A stretch of 64,000 nt of DNA from Opitutia bacterium (GTDB taxonomy: Bacteria > Verrucomicrobiota > Verrucomicrobiia > Opitutales > Opitutaceae). Location: the NCBI GenBank assembly GCA_947474365.1, contig CANJIU010000026.1:34201-98200 (forward strand), written 5' to 3'. The position numbers and the translations under genes are program-made. The first letter of the stretch is position 1, and every line of letters begins with the position of its first letter. The notes under the pieces were generated by a model. The model had not been told where the DNA came from. It saw nothing but the letters and a program-made list of their open reading frames with translations, and did not search any database. Of this stretch, positions 1-7,562 are shown in pieces.

Positions 1-1229
1 AAAAAGCCGGGTACCAGACGGCGATCGTGGGGAAATGGCATCTGGGGTCGGATCCGACCGGTTTCGATTTCTGGCAGATTTTGCCCGGGCAGGGCATTTA
101 CTACAACCCGCCGATGATCAAGATGGGCACCCAGGTCAAGGTGCCTGGCTACGTCACCGACATCATCACGGATGTCTCGCTCGATTGGCTGCAGAAACGC
201 GACAAGTCGAAACCCTTCCTGATAATGATGCAGCACAAGGCGCCGCATCGTGAGTGGGCGCCGGCGCTCCGGCATCTTGATGCCGACAAGGATCGCGTTT
301 ACGCCGAGCCGTCCACGTTGTTCGACGATTACTCCGGGCGAGGCCTCGCCGAGCATGACCAGGACATGACGATCGAAAAGACGTTTACCGACCGCGATGC
401 CAAGCTGAGCCCGCCGCCGGGAATGACACCCGAGCAACTGAAGATCTGGGAGGCCTACTACGAGCCGCGGAACGCGAAATTCCGGGCCGCGAATCTCAAG
501 GGCAAGGATCTCGTCCGCTGGCGCTATCAACGGTACATGCACGACTATCTCGCGACCGTCCGCGCCGTCGACGAGAGCGTTGGCCGGATGCTCGATTACC
601 TCGACAAGGAAGGGCTCGCTGAAAACACCCTGATTGTTTATGCGAGCGACCAGGGGTTCTATCTCGGTGAGCACGGCTGGTTCGACAAGCGTTGGATTTT
701 CGAGGAATCGGTGCGGACTCCGTTCTTGGTTCGTTGGCCCGGCGTGACGAAGCCCGGCACGGTCAACACCGACCTGGTTTCGAATTTGGATTTCGGCGAA
801 ACGTTCCTCGCTGCGGCCGGCCTGCCGGTTCCGGCAGAGATGCAGGGGCGCAGCCTCGTTCCGATCCTGCGTGGCCAACGCCCGGCGGACTGGCGCACCG
901 CGTTTTATTATCAGTATTTCGAGTACCCGACGCCGCATCACGTGCGCCCTCATTACGGGGTGGTCACCGACCGCTACAAGTTGGTGCGATTCTACGGGAC
1001 GAAAGAGGATTATTGGGAGCTTTTCGATCGGCAGAAGGATCCAAAGGAATTGCGCAGCGTCTATGCGGATCCGGCCTACGCACCGACCGTCGCCGAACTG
1101 GAGAAGGAACTGACGCGGCTTCGCAAGGAACTGAAGGTGCCGGATGAAATTCCGGCGCGTTTCTTTGGCAACCAGGGCGTCGAAGGTGGCGGTCAGAGGA
1201 AGAAGAAGCAGGCGAAACAGAACGATTGA
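1..1229 (+). CDS. S1-family sulfatase, 5' end cut by window edge
   Basis: Secreted sulfatase (alkaline-phosphatase superfamily) that would remove sulfate esters from a glycan. The frame is open from base 3 and enters mid-protein at a KAGYQTAIVGKWHLG stretch; GKWHLG is the conserved active-site lysine/histidine block. The GTG at 27 is an internal valine, not a start. The N-terminal metal-binding DD and the CxPSR formylglycine motif lie outside the window, so maturation type cannot be judged. A later block, ASDQGFYLGEHGWFDKRW, is the conserved SDxG...H...DK element, followed by TPFLVRWPG. The C-terminus is lysine/glutamine rich. It ends just ahead of a second sulfatase (next ATG 42 bases on), so the two are probably one operon. 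Confidence 0.93.
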   Translation, partial: KAGYQTAIVGKWHLGSDPTGFDFWQILPGQGIYYNPPMIKMGTQVKVPGYVTDIITDVSLDWLQKRDKSKPFLIMMQHKAPHREWAPALRHLDADKDRVYAEPSTLFDDYSGRGLAEHDQDMTIEKTFTDRDAKLSPPPGMTPEQLKIWEAYYEPRNAKFRAANLKGKDLVRWRYQRYMHDYLATVRAVDESVGRMLDYLDKEGLAENTLIVYASDQGFYLGEHGWFDKRWIFEESVRTPFLVRWPGVTKPGTVNTDLVSNLDFGETFLAAAGLPVPAEMQGRSLVPILRGQRPADWRTAFYYQYFEYPTPHHVRPHYGVVTDRYKLVRFYGTKEDYWELFDRQKDPKELRSVYADPAYAPTVAELEKELTRLRKELKVPDEIPARFFGNQGVEGGGQRKKKQAKQND

Positions 1230-1270
1230 TCCCTAATCGTGCGCCGGATTCCAGGTGCTCACCCCTCCCC

Positions 1271-2740
1271 ATGAAAACCCACAGGACCTTTCTCGCCGTT
1301 TTCCTTGCATTGACGGCGTCGCTTTTTGCGGCCGGAACAGCAAAGAAGCCCAACGTTCTCTTCATTGCGGTCGATGACATGAACAACGACCTGGGCTGCT
1401 ACGGCAGTCCGCTCGTGAAATCGCCGAACATCGACCGACTCGCCGCGCGGGGCGTCCGGTTTGATCGCGCGTACTGCCAATTCCCGCTGTGCAGCCCGAG
1501 TCGCTCGTCAATCATGACCGGGTTGCGGCCCGATCAAACGCGTGTCTTTGACCTACAGTACCATTTTCGGACGGGTCTGCCCGACGTGGTGACCTTGCCG
1601 CAACTGTTCATGCGCAGCGGCTATTTCGCGGCGCGCGTCGGCAAAATCTACCACTATGGCAACCCGGGGGACATTGGGACGAGTGGGTTGGACGACCCGG
1701 TGTCGTGGAAGGAATTCGTCAACCCGGCGGGCCGCGACAAGACCACCCTGGAGTCGGACATTATCAATTATACGCCGCAGCGGGGCCTTGGTTCGGCCAT
1801 GGCGTTTTTGTCGGACAAGACCGGCCGCGACGAGGATCACACCGACGGCAAGGTTGCCACCGAGGCGATCAAGCTGCTCGAGAAACACAAGGAAGAGCCG
1901 TTCTTCCTCGCCGTCGGTTTCTACAAGCCGCACACGCCGTACGTGGCGCCGCGGAAGTACTTTGACCTCTATCCGTTGGAAAAAATGGAAGTGCCGGTAA
2001 TGCCTGCGAATTATGCAAAGACGGTACCGGAGGCAGCACTCTATTCGACCCGACCCTGGCCGCTTTTTGGGGTGACCCAACAGCAGGCGCGGGAAGTAAA
2101 ACAGGGTTACTACGCGGCGATTTCCTTCGTCGACGCGCAGATCGGCCGGGTGATTGACGCGCTTGATCGGTTGGGGCTGCGCGACAACACGGTGATCGTT
2201 TTTTGGAGCGATCACGGCTACTCGTTGGGGACGCACGGGCTGTGGATGAAGCAGAACTGCTTTGAGGACGCGGCTCGGGTGCCCTTCATCGTCGCCGGAC
2301 CGGGCGTGAAGGCGGGCGGGGTTTCGCCCCGCATGGTTGAGTTGATCGACGTTTACCCGACGCTGGCAGATCTGGCCGGGTTGGCGCTGCCCACGAAATT
2401 GCCGGGTGCCTCCCTGCGCCCACTGCTGGCGAAGCCTGAGGCGGAGTGGAACCGGCCGGCGTTCACCCAGGTGGAGCGCGGTGGATTTCCCGGACGCAGC
2501 GTGCGTACTCCCCGCTGGCGCTACACGGAATGGGATGATGGCAAACAGGGCTCAGAACTTTATGACGAACAGAAGGACCCCGGCGAAATGAAGAATCTTG
2601 CCGGAGATTCGAGCTATGCGGCCACGATTTCAGAACTGAAGTTGCTCGTGAAGGCCAACTGGCCCGAACGAGTGACGGGCGGCAAGGCCGAGGCGGTTAC
2701 GAAGAAGGCGACGCGGAAGGAAAAAAAGAAGGCAGAGTAG
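1271..2740 (+). CDS. S1-family sulfatase, iduronate-2-sulfatase-like, secreted
   Basis: Predicted exported sulfatase of 489 residues. The ATG at 1271 gives a clean signal peptide (MKTHRTFLAVFLALTASLFA); an in-frame TTG at 1226 would put 15 polar residues in front of it and is less likely. Metal site VDDMNND is near residues 34-40. The maturation motif CSPSR places the formylglycine precursor at Cys74, followed by SSIMTGLRPDQTRV as in iduronate-2-sulfatases. SDHG (about residues 313-316) and LGTHGLWMKQ supply further active-site residues. A lysine-rich tail ends the protein. No sulfatase-maturating enzyme is in the window. The specific substrate is inferred from subfamily style only. Confidence 0.93.
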   Translation: MKTHRTFLAVFLALTASLFAAGTAKKPNVLFIAVDDMNNDLGCYGSPLVKSPNIDRLAARGVRFDRAYCQFPLCSPSRSSIMTGLRPDQTRVFDLQYHFRTGLPDVVTLPQLFMRSGYFAARVGKIYHYGNPGDIGTSGLDDPVSWKEFVNPAGRDKTTLESDIINYTPQRGLGSAMAFLSDKTGRDEDHTDGKVATEAIKLLEKHKEEPFFLAVGFYKPHTPYVAPRKYFDLYPLEKMEVPVMPANYAKTVPEAALYSTRPWPLFGVTQQQAREVKQGYYAAISFVDAQIGRVIDALDRLGLRDNTVIVFWSDHGYSLGTHGLWMKQNCFEDAARVPFIVAGPGVKAGGVSPRMVELIDVYPTLADLAGLALPTKLPGASLRPLLAKPEAEWNRPAFTQVERGGFPGRSVRTPRWRYTEWDDGKQGSELYDEQKDPGEMKNLAGDSSYAATISELKLLVKANWPERVTGGKAEAVTKKATRKEKKKAE

Positions 2741-2781
2741 GTCGTTCCGACTTCTTTTGCCTGATGCGCGAATGCCCCAGT

Positions 2782-2815
2782 GCCGGCACCGGTTGTTGAA
2801 ACCAACCGTGCCGGG
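2782..2815. terminator. Inverted repeat between convergent sulfatase genes
   Basis: A GC-rich inverted repeat (left arm about 2782-2795, right arm about 2803-2815, one bulged base, 7-base loop) sits in the 93-bp gap between two convergent genes. It has no clear T-run on either side, so it is a possible bidirectional terminator on position and structure only. Confidence 0.4.
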
Positions 2816-2833
2816 CGACTACGGACAATGCGT

Positions 2834-4657
2834 TTACTTCTCGATCAGGTGCTTTGCGGCGAGGGCGACGTAGTTTTCCCCCCGTGATTCCGATTTTTCC
2901 GCGGCCTTGAACAACGGCTGGAACGATGCCGGTCGATTGGGCAGATAAGTGAGGTAATTCAAAGCTTCGAGACGAAGTTCGGGGCGTTGATCCTTGCCGA
3001 GTGCTGCGGCCAGCACGGGCCACGCTGCTTCCGTGTTGCCCAGTCGGCCGGTCGCGTAGGCTGCTGCGATGCGGACTGAGCCGATCGGGTCCCGCAACAG
3101 GGGTGTGAGGTCAGAGAGTGCGGACTTTGACGCGTTCAAGGCGGAAATCGCACCCCAGAACCGGATTGTCGGCAACGGATCGCCCATGGCGGCTTTGAGT
3201 TCGGCAGCTTTCGGGGAGTCGCCGAGTTGCAGCCGGTCGACGATTTCGATGATGCGGGCGAGCGGATAGTCACGGTCATTGCGGCTGAATTCGGTCGGTG
3301 ACTTCTCTCCGCAGAGGTCGCGGAGGATCGGCTCCGGCATGAACCCCGTGTCGCGAATGCGCAGGAGATGCGCGTTATTGGCGGCGCGCATCCGCTCAAG
3401 CCTGGCCCGATGGGACGGGTCGGTGGCAAGATTGCGGACATTGTCGGGGTCGGAGGCACAGTCGAACAACTGCTCCGCCGGTTTGGGCTCGAAGAATGAG
3501 CGTTGGACCGCGGTGAGTTTTCCCTCGCCGCGTAGCCGGTCCCACTCCCGAGTTGACGACATCTTCCACAGATAGTTGACGTGCTGCATGATCGGGACGT
3601 CGGGCCGGTAGTTGCGGATGTAGCGCCAGCGACCGTCCGTGACTGCGCGAGAAAAGTCATAGCGTTCATCCATGCGGCCCCGGAAATTGTAGGTGAATTC
3701 CGGGGCGGCGCCGCGGGCCGGGCCGGCGAAGGCGCGGCCTTGGAAATAATCCGGAGCCTTCACGCCCGCGAGACTCAGTACGGTCGGGGCGAGATCCACC
3801 CAGTTGAAGAGTTCCTTGGTGCTTGAGCCGGCAGGCAGGGGGAACAGGTATTGGAATTTCTTCGGAAACCGAATCATGAACGACGGATGGGTGCCGTTTT
3901 CGAAGAGGAACCGTTTGCTGCGGGGGAGCACGCCGCCGTGGTCCGAGTAGTAGAAGATGATCGTATCGTCGGAGAGCCCGTCCGCTTCGAGTTCCGCGAG
4001 GACCTCGCCGATTTGGCGATCGGCCTCTGAAACCCGATCGTAATACTGCGCAATGTCCGCGCGAACTTCAGGGGTGTCGGGCAAATAGGCGGGGACGCGG
4101 ACTTTCGTGGCGTCGGTTTTGATCGCCATACGCTTGTGGAGCGAACTCTCGTGGCTTGCGGTGGTATTGAAGACGCTGAAGAACGGCTGTCCGGCCTTGC
4201 GGTTGCGCCAGTGCGCCTGATTGCCGTTTTGATCCCACGTGCCGGATAGGACCTCGGCATTGTAGTCGGTCTTGGCGTGATTGGAGGTGAAATAGCCGGC
4301 GTCGCGCAGGTAGGCGGGAAAGTACCGCATCCAGGAAGGCATGGGAACGTTGCTGCGCATGTGTTGCGTGCCGAGCGCAGGCGCAAACATCCCGGTGATG
4401 ATGCTCGCGCGGGTCGGGGCGCAGACGGCGGACGTGGAGTAGGCGCGTTCAAAGAGGATGCCCTCCTTTGCGAGGCGGTCGAAGTTCGGCGTGCGGGCGA
4501 GCGGGTCACCGTAGGCGCTGACGTAATTGTAGGTGTTATCTTCGGCCACGACCCAAAGAATGTTGGGACGGGCACCGCCTGGCGCCGGTTGGGCGTGGGC
4601 CGAAAAACCGGCCAAAAGGACCAGCGTCGCGATGAGTCGAAATGAATGACGGTTCAT
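2834..4657 (-). CDS. S1-family sulfatase (N-sulfoglucosamine-sulfohydrolase-like) with C-terminal helical repeats
   Basis: Secreted sulfatase of 607 residues. The ATG at 4657 starts a signal peptide (MNRHSFRLIATLVLLAGFSA); the frame stays open 73 codons upstream but that part is unlike an export signal. VAEDNTYNYV (about 37-46) replaces the usual metal-site segment, and CAPTR puts the formylglycine precursor at Cys79, followed by ASIITGMF. YYSDHGGVLPRSK is the later active-site block. After about residue 500 come two or three short helical repeats (PTIRFWGAISAL, SVRIAAAYATGRLG, RPELRLEALNYL) resembling HEAT/PBS-lyase repeats, a common tail on verrucomicrobial and planctomycetal sulfatases. 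It is a different subfamily from its two neighbours and converges on them. Confidence 0.92.
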   Translation of the reverse strand: MNRHSFRLIATLVLLAGFSAHAQPAPGGARPNILWVVAEDNTYNYVSAYGDPLARTPNFDRLAKEGILFERAYSTSAVCAPTRASIITGMFAPALGTQHMRSNVPMPSWMRYFPAYLRDAGYFTSNHAKTDYNAEVLSGTWDQNGNQAHWRNRKAGQPFFSVFNTTASHESSLHKRMAIKTDATKVRVPAYLPDTPEVRADIAQYYDRVSEADRQIGEVLAELEADGLSDDTIIFYYSDHGGVLPRSKRFLFENGTHPSFMIRFPKKFQYLFPLPAGSSTKELFNWVDLAPTVLSLAGVKAPDYFQGRAFAGPARGAAPEFTYNFRGRMDERYDFSRAVTDGRWRYIRNYRPDVPIMQHVNYLWKMSSTREWDRLRGEGKLTAVQRSFFEPKPAEQLFDCASDPDNVRNLATDPSHRARLERMRAANNAHLLRIRDTGFMPEPILRDLCGEKSPTEFSRNDRDYPLARIIEIVDRLQLGDSPKAAELKAAMGDPLPTIRFWGAISALNASKSALSDLTPLLRDPIGSVRIAAAYATGRLGNTEAAWPVLAAALGKDQRPELRLEALNYLTYLPNRPASFQPLFKAAEKSESRGENYVALAAKHLIEK

Positions 4658-4906
4658 GGAGGTCGAGGTTTTGAGGCGGGCGCCGAAGGGAGGCGACTCG
4701 GTTGGACATTTCGCCAGCAGATCGCACCGAAGGTCAAGCGGGGTCCCACCGTTTGAAGGAGAGTCGTCGGTGCGATGATCCGAAAAAAAATTGCCAACTT
4801 GCTGCCAAATCGAATCAGCGGGCCCCGTGCGAAATCCGCGGCTTGTTTTTCGCGGTGCAAGTGACGATTTGGTCACATCGACTCGCTCAGCCGTCCCATC
4901 ACCCAG

Positions 4907-5161
4907 ATGAAAACCCTCGATCCCGTCATCGACCGTCAGTTTCCGCTAATCTCCAAAATTGTTGCTGATGAAACGTGGCTGGAGGGCGAGCGACGCGGAC
5001 GTGCGGTCGAGGCCCGGGATCCGGTGGTGCAGGAGAAGGTTTGCGAAATCATCCTGCGCATGGGGGCAGAGATGAGGGATTATGTATTGCGCGAGTTGGC
5101 GGCGGAGCGGGAGGCCCGTCTGGGTCGGAGCGACCAGCCGGCCCGGGCGGAGGCGGCTTGA
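4907..5161 (+). CDS. Small hypothetical protein
   Basis: An 84-residue acidic-to-neutral protein with no signal peptide or membrane helix. The middle (about residues 25-70, ERRGRAVEARDPVVQEKV and AEMRDYVLRELAAERE) looks helical and charged, possibly a short coiled coil. I do not recognise the family. The ATG at 4907 has no obvious Shine-Dalgarno sequence, and the opposite strand is also open across this stretch, so the coding call rests on plausible composition and on filling the gap between the divergent sulfatase and the following plus-strand gene. Confidence 0.5.
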   Translation: MKTLDPVIDRQFPLISKIVADETWLEGERRGRAVEARDPVVQEKVCEIILRMGAEMRDYVLRELAAEREARLGRSDQPARAEAA

Positions 5162-5312
5162 GTTTGGTGCCTTCAGGACCGTAGCTTCAGCCGCGGCGCT
5201 CAAGGAGCGATGTGCTTTTTCCGTGACGTAGCGTGGTGTCCGCCCGTCTACTGGAGAAACTAGTTCCCTTTCGCCGTGGAATTCTCCGCGGGTCGGGCGG
5301 GAATTCCATTCC

Positions 5313-7475
5313 ATGAAGTCCTCGTTTCCCACTTTGCCTGAGTTAGACCGCCGTATGATGCTCAAGTGGGTGGCGGTCGCCGGTGCGGCGTGGGTCTGTC
5401 CTTTCCGCCTGCCGGCCCAGTCAAACCGGCCGTCCGCGTCGTCGGTGCGCGCAATCACCGATTACCTGGAATCATTGGCCCGGCCGGACGGGGGGTACGC
5501 GTGGGCCGATCAGGAAATCTCCCATCTTACGCCGACGTTTGGCGTGATTGGAGCGTATCGGACGCTGCAGGAGGCTCCCCCGCGCCGAGAAACGCTGGTG
5601 GAATACGTTCGGACGCATCATCCGCGGGAGATTAAGAAATTGGAGCAAGAGCGCCGGATTTTCGAATGGCAGCAAATTCAGGGGCTCGCGTGGCTCGGGG
5701 CGGATGTCAGCGAGTTCCGACCGAGAATTGCAGCATTCACCAAGCCGCTCGGCTACCTGAAGCAGTACGAACAGCACGGCTATCCGATCTTTCAGTCCGA
5801 GCTTGGCGTCGTGATGTCGCATGCGCTGCTTGGCCTGCCAACGGAGGGAATCGCAGATGCGTTTGGTTCGTACCTTGCGGCGCGGCGCCGTGCCAACGGC
5901 AGTTTCAACAACACGCCCGCGTCCGACGGCGGCGATGGCCACGTGATGAACACGCTGTGGGGCTTGCAGGCGTCACAGGTCCTTGGACGTGCAATCCCTC
6001 GGCCGGACGAGCTCGTGGCATGGCTGCAGGGCTGTCAGTTGGCGAATGGCGGCTTCACCTTTGCGCCGAAGCCGGAATTTGCGGGGGTGGATGACGTCGT
6101 CTACGTGCGCGCCGCCCTGCGGGCGTTGAAACTTTTGGGGACGGGTCCGGGGAAACGAGATGCGTGCATCTCGTACCTTCATTCGCTGGCCAATGCGGAC
6201 GGCGGCTTCAGTGACCGGCCCGGCTGGCTGAGCAACGCGACGGCAACGTTCTACGCACTCGACGCCTTGGACTTGCTGGGGGCGCTCGATACGCTGGGTG
6301 CCGTGAAGCGCCGGCCACTGCGGCCGCGGGCGAAGCTGCCCTCGGATCTCAAGATCTTCACCATCCAGATCGAATCGCACGGCACGGGCAGCCCCGCTGA
6401 GGCGGTGGATCTTGCGCGCAGTCTGAAAATCGATCTGTGGGGGACGAAAAATGCCAAGCCCGGATGGGTCCCGCGCGCGAGGGCCATCGCCACGCAGCAG
6501 CGCGTCCCGGTGACGTTTTTTCCGGCCAACGAAGAATATGGCACGTGGGTCGATGTGCCCGGACTCGGCACCTACAGTCATACGAGCGACCTCGTGGCGC
6601 CGGGTGATACCGACATCGGCCCGCCGCTCGGCGTGCGCGGTGAATCCTCGCCGCCGGTTTCGTGGCAGGATTTTCGGACACGTCGCCTTGATGCGTTGCA
6701 GAAGGGGCAGGGCAGGTTGCTCTGGCAATTCGGGGAAAACGAGGAACTCGTTCGCATGTTGCTCGACGATTCGGTGGAACGCGGCGGTTTCGCCATGATC
6801 AGTACGTACCATTTCGGAAATCCGGACTTCATGAACACGGAGCCGTTTCTCAACCGCTGGCGTGGGCGGATTCCGTTTATCGGACTGCAGGATTCACATG
6901 GCCCGGAATCCTGGTGGTTTTCGGATCAGACGACGGGCTTTCGGACCCTGTTTCTCGCGACGGAGCCGACGTGGGCGGGGTGGTTGAACGCGTTGAAACA
7001 GAATTGGACCGTGGCGGTACGTCGCGATGGGTGGACCAAGGGCCGGACCTGGATGCACAGCGGTTCCGACGAGGTGCGCGATCTGGTGCGCGCGCGGGAG
7101 CGCGAGTGGCGCTGGTGGGACAATCCGGCGATCTCCCGTCCGATGGTCTCAATCGTGCCGTTGACCGCCGCGGATGAATTCGAGGCCGGCCGGCCCGAGA
7201 CCGGGATCAAATTGCGGGTGCGTTGCGCCTGGGAGAATACGCCTCAAGGGCTCCTCAAGACGCCGATCTCGGAGTTGGTGAAATTGACGCTGGACGGTCG
7301 CGAGGTCGCGCCAGTGTTGGAGTCGCGAAAACGCCCTAACGGATTGTTCGAGGAGCACCATCATCATTATTCGCTCTCCGCCGATGAAGCGCGCAGGAGG
7401 CACACGGCAACCGCGACGGTGCGGATGATCGATTCCAAGCAGGAGATCTCCCGGACCGTGGAGTTCGGTGGCTAA
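5313..7475 (+). CDS. Secreted prenyltransferase/squalene-cyclase-repeat protein with a C-terminal PHP-like region
   Basis: A 720-residue protein starting with a Tat-like signal (RRMMLKWVAVAGAAWVCPF, twin arginine followed by a hydrophobic stretch, cut near PAQ). Residues about 50-330 contain at least four repeats of the QW/prenyltransferase alpha-toroid type, recognisable by DGGYAWAD, NGSFNNTP, NGGFTFAP and DGGFSDRP, each followed by a helix. Residues about 345-640 form a second domain with scattered His/Asp motifs (IESHGTGSPAEAVDLARSL, STYHFGNP, GLQDSHGPESWW) that remind me of PHP-type metal-dependent hydrolases; that is tentative. The alpha-toroid fold alone does not imply terpene cyclisation. 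It lies upstream of the TonB-dependent receptor on the same strand, 88 bases away. Confidence 0.75.
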   Translation: MKSSFPTLPELDRRMMLKWVAVAGAAWVCPFRLPAQSNRPSASSVRAITDYLESLARPDGGYAWADQEISHLTPTFGVIGAYRTLQEAPPRRETLVEYVRTHHPREIKKLEQERRIFEWQQIQGLAWLGADVSEFRPRIAAFTKPLGYLKQYEQHGYPIFQSELGVVMSHALLGLPTEGIADAFGSYLAARRRANGSFNNTPASDGGDGHVMNTLWGLQASQVLGRAIPRPDELVAWLQGCQLANGGFTFAPKPEFAGVDDVVYVRAALRALKLLGTGPGKRDACISYLHSLANADGGFSDRPGWLSNATATFYALDALDLLGALDTLGAVKRRPLRPRAKLPSDLKIFTIQIESHGTGSPAEAVDLARSLKIDLWGTKNAKPGWVPRARAIATQQRVPVTFFPANEEYGTWVDVPGLGTYSHTSDLVAPGDTDIGPPLGVRGESSPPVSWQDFRTRRLDALQKGQGRLLWQFGENEELVRMLLDDSVERGGFAMISTYHFGNPDFMNTEPFLNRWRGRIPFIGLQDSHGPESWWFSDQTTGFRTLFLATEPTWAGWLNALKQNWTVAVRRDGWTKGRTWMHSGSDEVRDLVRAREREWRWWDNPAISRPMVSIVPLTAADEFEAGRPETGIKLRVRCAWENTPQGLLKTPISELVKLTLDGREVAPVLESRKRPNGLFEEHHHHYSLSADEARRRHTATATVRMIDSKQEISRTVEFGG

Positions 7476-7562
7476 ACGGTGTCGGTTTCTTGACCCGGGA
7501 GACCACGATTAATTCCGGGGCTGCGCGTTTGACCTCGTACGGACCTGTCCTGACGATGCTCT

